This document shows, piece after piece, positions 48,241 through 60,322 of a stretch of DNA of 64,000 nucleotides. Position 1 is the first letter of the stretch, and each line of letters begins with the position of its first letter. A program made the translations under genes and the position numbers. This DNA is from Combretum micranthum (lineage: Eukaryota; Streptophyta; Magnoliopsida; Myrtales; Combretaceae). The notes under the pieces are model-generated. The model searched no databases. It was given only the letters and a program-made list of their open reading frames with translations, and was not told where the DNA came from. The stretch covers positions 248,001-312,000 of the forward strand of contig JAMXBD010001251.1 in assembly GCA_024138025.1 (NCBI GenBank), read 5' to 3'.

Positions 48241-49200
48241 TGCATATATATATATATATATATATATTTATGATTTCAAATTGTAAAGCCTCAATTCGAA
48301 AGATAAGAGGCTGAGTAGATATGAAGCATCATAAGGAAATATATTTGCAACTTACCCTAAAATGGGGTGAGTAGGTATAGAATATGCAAGGTATGAGTAA
48401 CTACTTAATCTCATCCTATGGGTACATGTTCTCAAATTTCGACGTCTAAAATGCCTTATAATACCAGAGAACCATCGTAAAACTTATATCTCGAAGACAT
48501 TATAGGGTATATAATACCTTGTCAGACATCTGAGTTTTCCTATTATAATAATATTTTAATTTCAAGGTGAATTTTCAAAAAGTTGAACCTTTCAATGTTT
48601 TCATATAAGCTTCACCCAAAGGAAATTCTATACAAACTTAATAGGTATTTATAAGTTCATACTATTTTTTTCCGATATATTATAAGCGTATATATTTTTA
48701 CCTTGATAAATAATAATTTTTCACATTGTAACTTCATTCTAATGCATCTACATCTACCATGCTATTATCCTAATGGCACTTGATGGTTTAATTCTACTCA
48801 CTCTTCAATGTTAGTATTTGTCTAAATTTTGGGTTATCTATATGTTTATTTCTTTTTCTTTTTGATAGATTATAAACTTTAGAAATAGAAATGTAATTTA
48901 TTTCTGTATGTTATTATTATTTCATAATTTTATAAGTTGGACATAAAATAACTTAAAACCTACTATACACATTACATTATAGGTTTAAGGGTGGCTGTAA
49001 GAGATATTATACCCATACCCTATCACGTGGGCAATGGGAGCAAAATTTGAAAATTTACACCTAAAATATATCCTATGACCTTTAACACTTATTATGAACT
49101 CATCTGTATCAGTAAGATAGTATAGGATATAGCATACAATATTTATTTGTTGACTCCTATTGTATAATATAATAATATATTAGTAATGACTTTAACAATG
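48241..49200. repeat. Fragments resembling the 6818-7690 hAT-like family
   Basis: A TA microsatellite (48244-48267) is followed by 'ggggtgagtaggtata' at about 48365 and by 'taagggtggctgtaag...acccataccctatcacg' at about 48985. These look like hAT-type ends or arms of the family at 6818-7690, but no paired ends or duplication could be matched. Confidence 0.3.
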
Positions 49201-51684
49201 ATAAAATTGTCTTACTAATTAAACTTTATATTCTCTATAAAAATGGAATAGAAAAATACCATCCCACGAAAAGTAATTCTATTTTCAGAATAATCTTTTT
49301 TTTTTCTTTTTTTTCTTTTTTTTTTGTTTTGGGGGGTGGGTTGGGTTTGTTTTGGGTGATGCCAATTGAGATGAGAAATAAGGAAGGAGGAAATACCATC
49401 TCATGATATATAATCAATCATTCAACCGTTAAAATAAATATAATAATTAATGTATTAAGTATTTAAATAGTACAATGGGTCAAACATAAATCTAAGCCAT
49501 TAAAATCATCAATGCTATCAATCCATTGAAAAAACATCCATCCTATAACAACTACTCTAAAGCTAACTTATAAATAAATGAATAGAACCTATTTTAAAAA
49601 TAATTATTAACTTTTTAATTATCTTCAAGTAAATGAGCCATTATGTGAATGCATTAGTGTGAAAAAGGGATTTGATAGTCTTTCACACTGGTTTACATGC
49701 TGCTATACCTATTGCTGATTGTTTTCCCAGGAAAACATACTTAATTTGCACACAGGCCAGACCGCCTAATGAACTTGGACAATGAATGAGGTGATCAGTA
49801 CCGAGCATATAGCCCAACAGGCCATCTCGTATGTTGGAATAGTTGTGGATCTTTTTATTTATGTCCTAACCCAGCTGCATAAAGCATTAAAGCTTGTTTA
49901 TTTCACAACAGTTATCTCATCATTGGAAATTAGGGCACTTTCGCGGACGCTATGTATGTACGCATATACACACACGTGAAAGCGTAACTCATTTGTTAGC
50001 TTTCTATCACAATTTCATTACTCTAGAAGTTTTCCTAACAATTACATACCATTAAATACCTTATATGATGTATCATTTTTAATAAATCTTTTTTTTCCCA
50101 AAATGTGTAATAAAATGGAATGCTTTTAAACTAACAATGATAAATATATATCCCATTAGCCTCGGCACTTTCAAGTACATCGAGGCATTCCCAATTTCCT
50201 ATTTTCTTTTTCTTTTTTTATTATTTTAAAAGTATACATACTATATATATAAATACACATATATATGATTGTTAAAATCATGGTTTGACTTGTATGATTT
50301 CATAAGTTTATGATTTTATGAGTCCTTTCATTTTTACAAACTGGTAAAATCTCAAATAAACTGATTCAAATCAATGAAATTGTCAGTTTTAAACTAAATT
50401 TATTGGTTCTAATTATTTAAATTTAATGAGCTAAAATAATTAAAAAAATTACAGTTGGGTTTCTATCAACCCATCAATTATACGTCATCCTCTCAATCCC
50501 ATTCTAATTTCATTTCCTCTTTCTTCATCTTCATGATCGTCATTCAATGTCTTTTGCTCTCATTGAAGTTTTAACTCCACCTGCAAAGTTTACACAGGAG
50601 CCCATTTACTTAAATTTGTGTCATCAAGAAATTGGGATGAGTTGAAATACTTGGCTCTTTTTAATCTATAACAAAACAATAGAAAACAAATTTAATTTTG
50701 ACTTTAGTTATCATACTTTTTTATTCATTTTAAATTATGAACGAATAAGGTTTTTTTTTTTTAAATAAAAAAGGCATAGTTTCTGAATATCCCTATTATA
50801 AGTTGCCTAATTAGAATATAGTTAATTAAATACTATAATATATGGGTAAATTTTTAAACTAAATTTAAACTTAAGTAATTAAAAGAATTTAGGTTATATA
50901 GTTAAATTGAATAATGAACTATGGTCCATGGTTAGGTAAATTTACATAATTGAGATAGTAGGTGAATTTAATCGAAATTAGAGACTACTATACTCCCTAA
51001 ACCCATGTAAACTCAACAAATCATCTCTTTACCAAACTCAATTATCTAAATTACTTAAATTATCAAATTGAATTAAATTTCTCAATCCGAACTTCCTAAA
51101 TACCAAATTATTAATATGAGTTAGCATTATCTAAATCTTATCACCTAAACCCCTAGAAATTCAAATTCATTTTCCTAAATTCATATTATCAAATCAAGTC
51201 CTAAATTTCTAAACTTAGCTTTAATATCTTTTTCCAATAATTAATTTTTTAAAATTGAATTCATAAATTAAATTAGCTAAATCCCTAATCCTAAATTCAT
51301 TGTCCATCTTCTTAGCCCTAAATAATTACCCAATCCCCTAAAATAATAAGCCTAGCCCATGTGCAAATCTAAACCCATATTTTATGTCCATGAGCACATA
51401 AATTAGTTATATACTTAATTAATTCTAAATTGCCATCACATGCTAATGACCATTCCATTACATGCCAAACCACAACTAGTCATCAAGAAGAAACTCACAT
51501 CTTATTCCTTCCCATTACGTCACACCCACCTAGTCATTAAGAAAGCCACTTCTTACATCATTACATTACACACTAACCATTTAGTTCAAATCAAATTCAC
51601 TTTTCCAACTCACCCTCCTTAGAATATTCTTCTAACTTACCCATCTTTTATTCATATTATTATCACATATTTGCACAAATCCCT
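49201..51684. other. Intergenic; no gene seen
   Basis: T-rich tract near 49287-49325 with a G/T-rich continuation. Otherwise AT-rich without recognised coding sequence. Confidence 0.5.
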
Positions 51685-51710
51685 CCCCCCCCCCCCCCCC
51701 CCCCCCCCCC

Positions 51711-51748
<38 letters not shown>

Positions 51749-51766
51749 CCCTCCCTCTCTCTCCCC
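51685..51766. repeat. 27-base C homopolymer followed by (TC)n
   Basis: C27 at 51685-51711, then TC repeats from 51714 to 51745 and a CT-rich tail. Frames here are low-complexity Pro/Leu/Ser or Gly/Arg/Glu and are not genes. Confidence 0.85.
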
Positions 51767-52265
51767 ATTGGCACCATTTGCAACTTTCTTTTCTTCTCCA
51801 AAACATCTCAAAAACTTCAACAAAACCAATCTCCATTTCATTTAACCTCAATTTGGTAAAGTGTTACCCCATAATTATATCTTCTAATTGATAATTCTAC
51901 ATCAATCAAATCTCTAATTTAAATTGAATACTAAGTCAATTGAAGACTTACTTGAAGTCAAATTGTGGATTATAAGCTTCATCAAGAGATTGTAGGAGTA
52001 GTAATGTATTTTCTTATTAAGTTGCAAATCAAGTAAGTATTGTTAGATAATTTGTTGAAAATATTGTTGATTAAAATTTGTTATTGATGCTGAATTTGAT
52101 GATGATTTGATACAAATATGTTGATAGTATGAATTTAATACATACATATATATATATTTACACATTCTACTAAAATTGGTTCTATATATATATAACATTA
52201 CCTAAATTGTTGATTTTAGTGGAATCATGATGAAATTTATACATGAACAGTTGAACCTATTTTTT

Positions 52266-53681
52266 AAGGTTAATGCAAATTATAATACTTGAACTTTGCC
52301 AAAAAGTTGAATTAGCTACCTGAACTTTTAAAAGTTCAATTCGGTATCTAATTAAAACTTTTCGAGGCTAAAATTGATACCTCTATGTTAAATATGTTAG
52401 TATACATGGCATTTTTAGCCAATCTGATCATGACATTTTCTTTTTTAATTAAAAAATAATTATACCTTATTGTTAATTCTTCTTCTTTCGTTTTTCATTT
52501 TTTTAATATCTTCTTCTTCCCCTTATTATCTTCTTCTCTTCTCTTCTTTTCGCTTCCATCACCATCTTTACTCCCCTTTGACACTATGATGACCCACAAC
52601 ACACGACCAATATTCAAGCATAAGAAAGATTATATCCAAGGTGTTCAAGAATAGGAGCTCAAAAATCATAACAAGCATCAAGCAACAACATCAATTTTAC
52701 TCAAAAAGTTCATATCCATTGTGCTCATGAAAGTTAGGGTTTTTTTGGGATTTTTTGAGGCAATTAAAGATTAAAGAAAATTTCAGGACATTGCAAAATC
52801 TAGATTGGTGGTTTGGACTTAACCTAAGGACATCAAAATCACCTCTAATCGATGACCATCACCTTTTGTTAGCCACAAACCACTAGCTTCTAGCCACATT
52901 CAAGACCATCCACCACCACTGGACTATTTTTGAGGCTAAGATCAACTTGCTTGCCACTATGCATAGTTCCAATGACTATCGAACAACTGATTTTGAACCT
53001 TCGCTAACTGCCTGTGATAGTCAGGTCATTCGACATCGCCAAAAACCTGTTTGAACTAGCCCTTGAGTTAAACTCAACGCATCTGCTAGGTCCCTCAACA
53101 TCAAGTAAACACTCCAAAATGGTACACTTCCCACTACCGACAAGCCTGCTCCCACTCTTCCTTCCAACTCGATGGCTTTTATCCTTCCACTTCCACCCTA
53201 GCCTCCCACTACTCTTAGAGTTTATTTGTCAACTTAGATTTCCTCATGGATACAAAAAGGCGTTATTGATGAAATTAAGGATTTGTTTGATGTACAATGT
53301 TACAAACACCGCCTTGAAGATGAATCTTAAAGATGTTTCAATTGTTGTCTCTCCTATTGTTCCTTTTGTTCAAACTCGTATAATTTCTAATGATCTGTCT
53401 TGGGATTAGCCTTCATTCTTCAAAGTGTTTGTTCATACTCTGCCATCCCTTCTTAAACAAACAATGGTTAGGTTGGTGTTCTTGTTAATTTTTTTTTAAT
53501 GAAAAAAGACATGTGTCACGCTCGAATTGGCTGAAAATTTCATGTGGACTAACAAATCTAATAGAGGTACCAATTTTTGCCTCAAAAAGTTTAATTAGAT
53601 ACTGAAATTAAACTTTTGAAAGTTCAGATACCTCATTGAATTTTTCGACAAAGTTCAGGTACCAAATTTGACGTTAACCTT
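52266..53681. mobile_element. Mutator-like element with ~0.18-kb inverted ends (1.4 kb)
   Basis: The left ~180 bp (from AAGGTTAATGC) and the reverse complement of the right ~185 bp (from AAGGTTAACGTC) match through 'acctgaactttt/caaaagtt', 'gtatctaattaaa', 'gagg..aaaattg.tacctct' and beyond. Long inverted ends suggest a Mutator-like element. No clear 9-bp duplication remains. The ~1-kb interior has a higher-GC stretch with an open frame (53014-53409) of unknown origin and no transposase. Confidence 0.7.
53014..53409 (+). CDS. Open frame of unknown function inside the Mutator-like element
   Basis: 131 codons from an ATG at 53014 to a TAG at 53407. The product is Leu/Pro/Ser-rich in the middle (several LPTSLLPLFLP-like hydrophobic runs) and basic at the C terminus (GYKKALLMKLR). 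No domain is recognised. Composition differs from the AT-rich flanks, so it may be a captured host fragment; it may also be chance. Whether it is expressed cannot be judged. Confidence 0.3.
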   Translation: MIVRSFDIAKNLFELALELNSTHLLGPSTSSKHSKMVHFPLPTSLLPLFLPTRWLLSFHFHPSLPLLLEFICQLRFPHGYKKALLMKLRICLMYNVTNTALKMNLKDVSIVVSPIVPFVQTRIISNDLSWD

Positions 53682-54292
53682 TATTATTATAAGTATGAAT
53701 GTCATTTTAATATGATTTTATCGAATTAGTGTGATAATAATTACATATATTTTGTTATTATATCCAATTACCCATTATTTTGCGCATATAACTTGATTTA
53801 GTATGCCATAGATCTATTTGATGGTGCTTATAAATCAAGTTCAATGTGTATTTAATGATTAATTGCGCATAAATTATATTTTTACATATATTTACTCAAA
53901 TTTGGATCAAATAAATAATTAAATAAATATCAGACATTTCAACAAATTAAGAGAAATTGATATATTGTAGTTTATGTGTTTCAATATTGATATGGAAATT
54001 TCGAAATGGAAATAAAATCATTTGATTAGTTAAATTTCAAAACTACATAAATATGGAAAGTAAAATATGCACTAAAAGATATGAGTTATTATATTTAATT
54101 GAAATATCAAATAAATTTATTTTGAGTGAAGTTCATGAATATGATAATTTAATGAGTATATATTCAAACTGAAAATTTTTGTGATTTTTTAAATTCATTT
54201 ACTATTTTTAAAAGATAAATGAAATTCTTTTGGAAAATTACCCTATCGGCAAAGAGGACCAACTTTGACTGCCAAACCAACCATTTTTTGAA
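53682..54292. other. Intergenic; no gene seen
   Basis: Very AT-rich, no features beyond short A/T runs. Confidence 0.55.
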
Positions 54293-54300
54293 CTGGCGAG

Positions 54301-54879
54301 TAAGGATGCAATCAGGTTCAAGTTGGGTTTGGGTGTGTTACGTGAATCCAAAGCCGAACCTGCTACTCTATAGGGCATACTAAACTTGGCCCTATAACCC
54401 TGTAAGGTTTTCCTTCTATATTCAAATCTGTCCTACAGTGGTTACTCTAAAATCCGCCACCTGTCTGGTTACCCCCGCCTAACTATTAACCAGATTACCG
54501 ATCCGATCACCCGCATAATTATAAACCTGAACCCGCCCTGCTTATTTTTTTCAATAGATTCAGCAGACTTAAGCCAATAAAATAATAGTCTAATAATATA
54601 GCAATTCACCTTCTCTTTGCTAAGCTGTTTTTAAATTTAACCTGTTACTATGTTTACATTTAGTAAATATATTTACATTACAATGTTTTTTACTAGGACT
54701 AACAGTCGAGTGGGTATCCATCGGATTTTAGTAGTATCCAAACTCAATCCTAATACCCTATAGGTTTTTTACTTACGTCCAAACTCGACCCTATTAACCT
54801 ATAGGGTTCAACCCTAGAGGGTTTTTATCGAGCTGGACAGGTTAGAAACCCATTAATGGTCAACACGGTTACATCCATA
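54301..54879. mobile_element. hAT-like non-autonomous element (579 bp)
   Basis: Left end TAAGGATGCAATCAGG; right end in reverse complement TATGGATGTAACCGTG. Flanks ctggcgag (54293-54300) and ccggtgag (54880-54887), 6 of 8 identical. The arms carry 'ccctatagg' words, as in 18089-19194. Confidence 0.75.
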
Positions 54880-54887
54880 CCGGTGAG

Positions 54888-55457
54888 CCCTTGTAGGTCT
54901 GCTGGCCAAATAGTTTAGGGAATGAACTCTATTTAGGACTAATGAGTTGACCAAAAAGCTAAGAGAACTGGTCTAAACTAGTCTTGAACCGAATCGTGCA
55001 TGCTAGAACTCCCTTATTTCTAACCCTTTTTAGCTTAAAAATTACTTAAACCTCCTCTTTAATATTAAATTTACTTGAACCATGTTTAATTAATTATGAT
55101 TAGTTAATTTAATTATATTTTAGCTAATTAGGGTATTTATTGAATTTAAACTTTATAAATGTAATTTTGGGTTTAAATTGAGTATGTGGACTAAATTGTT
55201 ACTTTAGGCCTAATATTAATACAATTAGGGCCATTAGTATATTTTAGCCTTAAATTAAGTTAACGGACTTAAATTGGGCTTTAAAGTGTATGATAAGTTT
55301 AGTTGCTAATATAGGACTCAAATCAATTAAATGGACTAAAATTGAGGCTTAATATAGTAAAATTGAACTATTATGGGCTTTTAACTATAAAATTGACTTA
55401 GTTACTAAATTTAGACCAAACATGACTTAAATCAACTAAAAATGAGTTTAGTTGATA
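54888..55457. other. Intergenic; no gene seen
   Basis: Repeats of 'ttaaattgggc/aaatcaa.taaa' words without clear unit boundaries; possibly a decayed repeat. Confidence 0.45.
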
Positions 55458-56320
55458 AATTACGCAAAATTGGCTTTTTTACACAAAAATTTTACTTGGT
55501 ATTGAAACTTTAAAATGATTAAATCAATACCCGATCAAATTTTTTGTATCTATTTTTTATACCTCCTTAAAAAAATTTTCTACATTTATAGACATGAAAA
55601 AGACAACATATCATTAAACTAGAACTGTAAATGAGCCGAGCTATTTGAGCTTGGCTCGTTTCATGCTGGCTCAACTTGTTTAGCGAAACAAGCTGAGCCT
55701 AAGCTTATCCTCAGGCTCACGGGCTAGCTCGCGAATAAGTTCGTTTCGCGACCAAGCTCGTTAAGAGCTCTCAAACCAAGCTCGTGAATAGGCTCATTAA
55801 AGGCTTGCAAATCAAGCTTGTGAACATGCTCGTTTAATATATATAATATTATATCTGATTATTTATATTAATTCAATGTGATAAATATAATTAAAAAATA
55901 ATTATATATGCTAAACGAGCTAAACTTAAGCTTGTTTAGCTAAACGAGCCCAAGCCTAAGCTCGGCTCGTTAGACTCATTTAGCTAAATGAGCTCGGGCT
56001 CGGGCTCGAGCCGTCATATTCCAAGCTCGTTAAAAGTCTAGCTAGGCTCAAATCTGTTAAAAAATCAACGAGCCGAGCCTGTGTTAGCAAAAGCCCAGCT
56101 CAGTTTGGCTCGTTTGCATCCCTATATTAAACTTTTACTAATGCTGCTTGCACCATCTAATATCGATATACTACTTCTTTCACACCATAAAATTGAGCAA
56201 ATTGTGTTAGTGGGTAGTAAAAATAACCACAGAAACTTTGAATGGTTATTAAATTAATTAAGTTAAAGTTTAAGTACCAAATTAAATTTTTATGTAAAAT
56301 TTGGATACTAAATTTGACTT
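55458..56320. mobile_element. Mutator-like element with inverted ends, interrupted by a hAT-like insertion
   Basis: The stretch at about 55458-55530 ('cacaaaaattttacttggtattgaaacttta') is complementary to about 56243-56320 ('aaagtttaagtaccaaattaaatttttatgt'). The sequence type is like the ends of 52266-53681 ('taccaaatttgac' near the right end). A hAT-like element (55620-56124) sits inside, so this element is the older one. Exact ends uncertain. Confidence 0.5.
55620..56124. mobile_element. hAT-like non-autonomous element (505 bp) with 'gagctcg' arms
   Basis: Left end TAGAACTGTAAATGAGCC; right end in reverse complement TAGGGATGCAAACGAGCC. Flanks cattaaac (55612-55619) and tattaaac (56125-56132), 7 of 8 identical. 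The arms hold many 'ctcgtt/aacgag' and 'gctcggctc' words. Confidence 0.8.
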
Positions 56321-57309
56321 TTTTTTTTAAAATTTTAATATGCACTGGTTACATCATTTTCTGTCATAAGATTAAGATTAACACAAATTTTTTCTAGGCA
56401 ATGTGGACAGTGTTAGACCACATATTTTTTGAACCGTTTGAGACATATTACTATTTAAGTCTAAAGGAAAAGGGTTGTGGGCGAAGCATCAACATCCAGA
56501 AAAGAAGTAACGGGATAGAGTAGAACTGGGTTCATATGCTTTTCAAGTTTATTGTCGTAATTGGGTATTGGTCCATCACAATAAAGTCCATAGATAGTAA
56601 ATATAATAAATACTCATTAATGTATTTTTTTTGTGATTGACTGGTGCTGTTGTAACAATAATTTCGGACATAAATATCCGGTGGATGAGGAACAATTATG
56701 GCTGTGGAATCTTTGTGGAGCAACTTTTGTTAACAAGGATATTGAAATAAATAATAAACAGTAAATTCAATTAATGCTATTATGAACTGCATTGAAAATG
56801 AGTAGTAGATCCTATTCTATAAAGCTACTAAATAAAACGCATCTCAGTTATTTTTATTTATAGTTAGTAGATCTACTAATGAACAAATATAATAGAATCT
56901 TTAGGCTCCAAAAAATATACATCATAATAATTATCACAAAATTTTATCTTGATCAGAAGTTAAAAAAGAAAGCGGATCATGGGTGCTTTCTGTGGCATCC
57001 GTATGGACGTGACATATTAAATAAAGAAAAATGTTGATCGCTGAGATGTAAATGAGCAGGATTTTGCATAATCATGAGAGCAAATAGCTGTGTAATTCTA
57101 GCAAATGGCAACCTAAATATGTAATGTCCAAACGCGAAAGGGGTATTAACTCGCCGTGTGCTCCATCATCTGGTAAATGTGGACAGCGCTCAGAAATTTA
57201 CACTCATTTTGTGTTTTTCACCCGAAGTGTTTTATACCTAAAATATTTTACAACGACTTCCATGTTGGATAATTCATAAAATCTAACAAGCAATGACCTT
57301 AACTATACA
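56321..57309. other. Intergenic; no gene seen
   Basis: AT-rich; short minus-strand frame 56532-56723 has no recognisable product. Confidence 0.55.
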
Positions 57310-57317
57310 CTCATATG

Positions 57318-57748
57318 CATGGCTATAAATGAATCTAGATAATCGCATCTACTTGAGTCCGACTCGACAAAAGCTCATATTCGACTTACTAACAATTGAG
57401 TTGAGCTCAAGTTCGAGCTAGTCAAGTAGCTACTGAGCTCGAGTTCGAGTTTTAAAGTACTCAGCTTGATGAACTCACAAGCTTAATCAAGTATTAAATT
57501 GAGTCGAGTCGAGTTCGAACTTATCGACAATTAAATACTTTTTATGGTTAAATCAATATTTAAAATAATAATCGAGCTCACTTAAGTCCAGTTCGAACTT
57601 ATCGAGTATTAAATCGAGTCGAGTTCGAGTTTAAAAATCAAAGCTTGATCGAGTTTGAGTTTAAGTTGAAATTTCGAATTTCGAACTTTTTATCAAGTCA
57701 AGTTCAGCTTAGTACTACATCAACTCAACTCGACTTATTTATGTCCTA
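57318..57748. mobile_element. hAT-like non-autonomous element (431 bp) rich in 'gagttcgag' words
   Basis: Left end CATGGCTATAAATGA; right end in reverse complement TAGGACATAAATAA. Flanks ctcatatg (57310-57317) and cccatacg (57749-57756), 6 of 8 identical. The interior is dominated by 'gagttcgag', 'aactcgac' and 'gagctc' words. Confidence 0.6.
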
Positions 57749-57756
57749 CCCATACG

Positions 57757-59078
57757 ATATTTATGTAGCAAAAAAAAAAAAAAAATACTCTATTGATATC
57801 CATATTTAAAAACACACTAATCATCTCATATCGAATCCACTATATAGACATTACATCTCATACCATAATTGTATTTGATTAACAACTTGCTAGATATGTC
57901 ACATATATCACCCTCGGCTTTACTAATTACACGTGACAATAATTTAACGGACAAATGTGGTATTCTGAGTTCGAGCTCAAATTCATGTTAATTGTTTAGG
58001 GTCAAACTTCGTGATATGATCTAGGTAAATAGACAAAGTGACTTATGATGTTTGGCAATGGGAAAAGAACATGCAATGATTCAATATAATTATAAATTAC
58101 AATGTAATATCCCATTCATCAAACCATTAGTTTGGGCTTGAGTCAACAATCTTCAATTTATATCATACTTTACGTTGAAATCACAAAAGATAGATAATAT
58201 AGCCTTATCAAAGTTGCAGTTTAAATTAAATTTTATATCTCGATACAGTGTTATAATGGTGGGCAAGTGAGACAATTCTTTTGGCCTCAAAAGGCTGAAC
58301 ATCGTCTCATTTAGCATACAGAGGCGAGTCGAATCGCCTCATGGACTTGCCTTTAGATATTCACCATGCTAGGCCAAATGAGGCGTGACTCACCTCTAAT
58401 TTAAACAATGGAGCAAGTCTCACCACTTAGCCTACGTGATAAGACTCATCCCATTATCTCAGTTAGAGGCAAGCATTGCCTCTTTCTCTTTTTTTTTTTA
58501 ATTTCTTTTTATGTGCAATTGTTATTATAAATATATTTTATATGTAATAAAATATGTTAAATTGAATAATTACAAAAAGAATATAAATAAAAAAATATTA
58601 ACAAACTATTGGAATATGTTAATACACATGTTCATCTAATGAAGTTCATCAAGCACAAAAATACAAAAAAGTAAATAAGACTCGACACATATAGCAACAT
58701 AGGAAAAAAAATAATAATAAGTCTAGATCCAAGCAATAAACAAATATAAAGTCTAGCGTTTACAAATTTGATGATGCTAGATTTGAATTGACAAAGTACT
58801 AGAGGTTGTCTATGATATAGTGGTTGAAGCTAAAGGGTGGATATGTAATAATTGTACACAGATGGCAATGCAAGAACATAATAAGGATACTATTGCTAAG
58901 AAGGTGGATGTACTTGTGAAGGAGCACATGGAGACAATCCCATGGTAGTGCTAAAGACAAGAATGGATAGGAGCAAGGTGATGGTTGGTGCTGGGAGGAT
59001 GTGCTAGCTAGTGGTACAACCTATGGTGCTAAAAGCGGCTAACGAAAATAACCCAGTGCTAGAGGTTAGCTTCAATGT
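57757..59078. other. Intergenic; no gene seen
   Basis: A less AT-rich block at about 58255-58480 contains scattered 'gaggcgag/gcctc' words, probably a decayed repeat. No gene. Confidence 0.45.
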
Positions 59079-59618
59079 TAGGTGGAGCTAACTAAGGATT
59101 AGGTGCGAGTATAATTGGATGACTAGCTCAACATATCATAATATGCATAATAGTATAGCTATGAAGACAGAACTACTTGTGTAGATGGTGGAGTGAGATG
59201 TAGCTAGCTCTAATATGTGCCATTAGTCAGGATCCCTATCGGTAGCAGCGCGACTGAGAATAAAGTGGATATAGATAATAGTATGGAATGGAAGGTCGTG
59301 TCATCAATTCCCTAAGTTAACACTCCACTTATGTAGCTGTGATGTTGGGTGGAGCTAACTAAGGATCTAGCTAGAGGAGGAGGTATTGGTTGAGCATAAC
59401 TAGACAATTGGCTAAGCATATCATAACATCCACAATGGTTTATCCATAGAGCCAAAGCTACTCATGTAGATGGTGGATTGAGATGCAACTAGCTCGAATC
59501 TATGATGTTAGCCAAGGTCCTTGTTGGTAGTAGCAACTAAGGATAAAGGGGATATAGATGATAGAATGGCATGGGAGGTCATGTTATCTTCTCCCGAAGC
59601 TAACACTCCACTTATGTA
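59079..59618. repeat. Two tandem copies of a ~270-bp unit
   Basis: Unit 1 runs from about 59079 and unit 2 from about 59346, each beginning 'ggtggagctaactaagga' and ending 'aacactccacttatgta'. Internal landmarks 'gactagctcaacatatcata / acaattggctaagcatatcata' and 'tgtagatggtgga' keep order. Diverged by small indels. No coding sense seen. Confidence 0.7.
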
Positions 59619-59730
59619 AGTCTCTACTAAGTCCCCTAGTCATCAACACAATGGAAGCTAACAATGGACTCATCCCATTGCTACTCATTGTAGTCAACCT
59701 ACTTTCAACAATCAAGGCCCCATATCCTAT

Positions 59731-60322
59731 TGTTAAGACCCACCACCCTAGGCACACCGTAGTATGAGGGCACCCCTAGGCCGTCAAACCACCCTAGGCA
59801 AGGATCATGATGCCAAGTACACTAACCCGGTGTTGCCTTTGGGGTAAACAAAAGGCATAGGTCAGGGGTTTGACTCTTAAAAGCTACAGATGGAGTCAAT
59901 TCTACCTATGCATAACAATACCTTCTTGTGTTCCAGTTATGTCTGAAGGTACATTGGATGGCCAATGTACCTAGCCTCACGATCCTTGCCCAAGGTGGCC
60001 TAAGGGCCTATGGGCGCCCTTAAATTTGGTCTACTTAGGGTGGTAGGTTATGACATAAAAAGGCATCTTTTTTAGCTCAATTGGTAAGAGACATTGCCTT
60101 TAGGGAAAACAAAAGACATAAGTTTGAGGTTCGACACTTGAAAGTTGTCTCTGAGGTCAATTCTACATATGCGTAACAATATCTACTCGCGCTCCAGTTG
60201 TACTTAAGGATGCGCTAGGAGGGTTGGTGTACCTGGCATCACAATCCCTACCTAGGGTAGCCTAAGGGCCTAGAGGTGCCCTCATACTGCGGTGTGCTTG
60301 GGGTGGTAGGTCGTAACATAAT
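59731..60322. repeat. SINE-like complex: two direct units plus an inverted partial copy
   Basis: Unit A (about 59833-60060) and unit B (about 60061-60322) are direct repeats sharing 'attgccttt.gggaaaacaaaag.cata', 'gtcaattctac.tatgcgtaacaat' and the right end 'gggtggtaggt..ga/gtaacataa'. The left segment 59731-59824 is an inverted copy of the right end. In unit B a pol III A box (tagctcaattgg, 60073-60084) and B box (ggttcgaca, 60128-60136) are spaced as in tRNA-derived SINEs. The inverted arm also allows a long-inverted-repeat transposon reading. Confidence 0.65.
60073..60136 (+). promoter_or_regulatory. Internal pol III promoter (A and B boxes) of the SINE-like unit
   Basis: A box tagctcaattgg and B box gaggttcgacac about 55 bp apart. 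No cloverleaf can be drawn, so this is not a tRNA gene. Confidence 0.5.

Noticed and set aside
51632..51859. Frames on both strands over the C/TC tract
   Set aside because: They are low-complexity translations of homopolymer and dinucleotide repeats.
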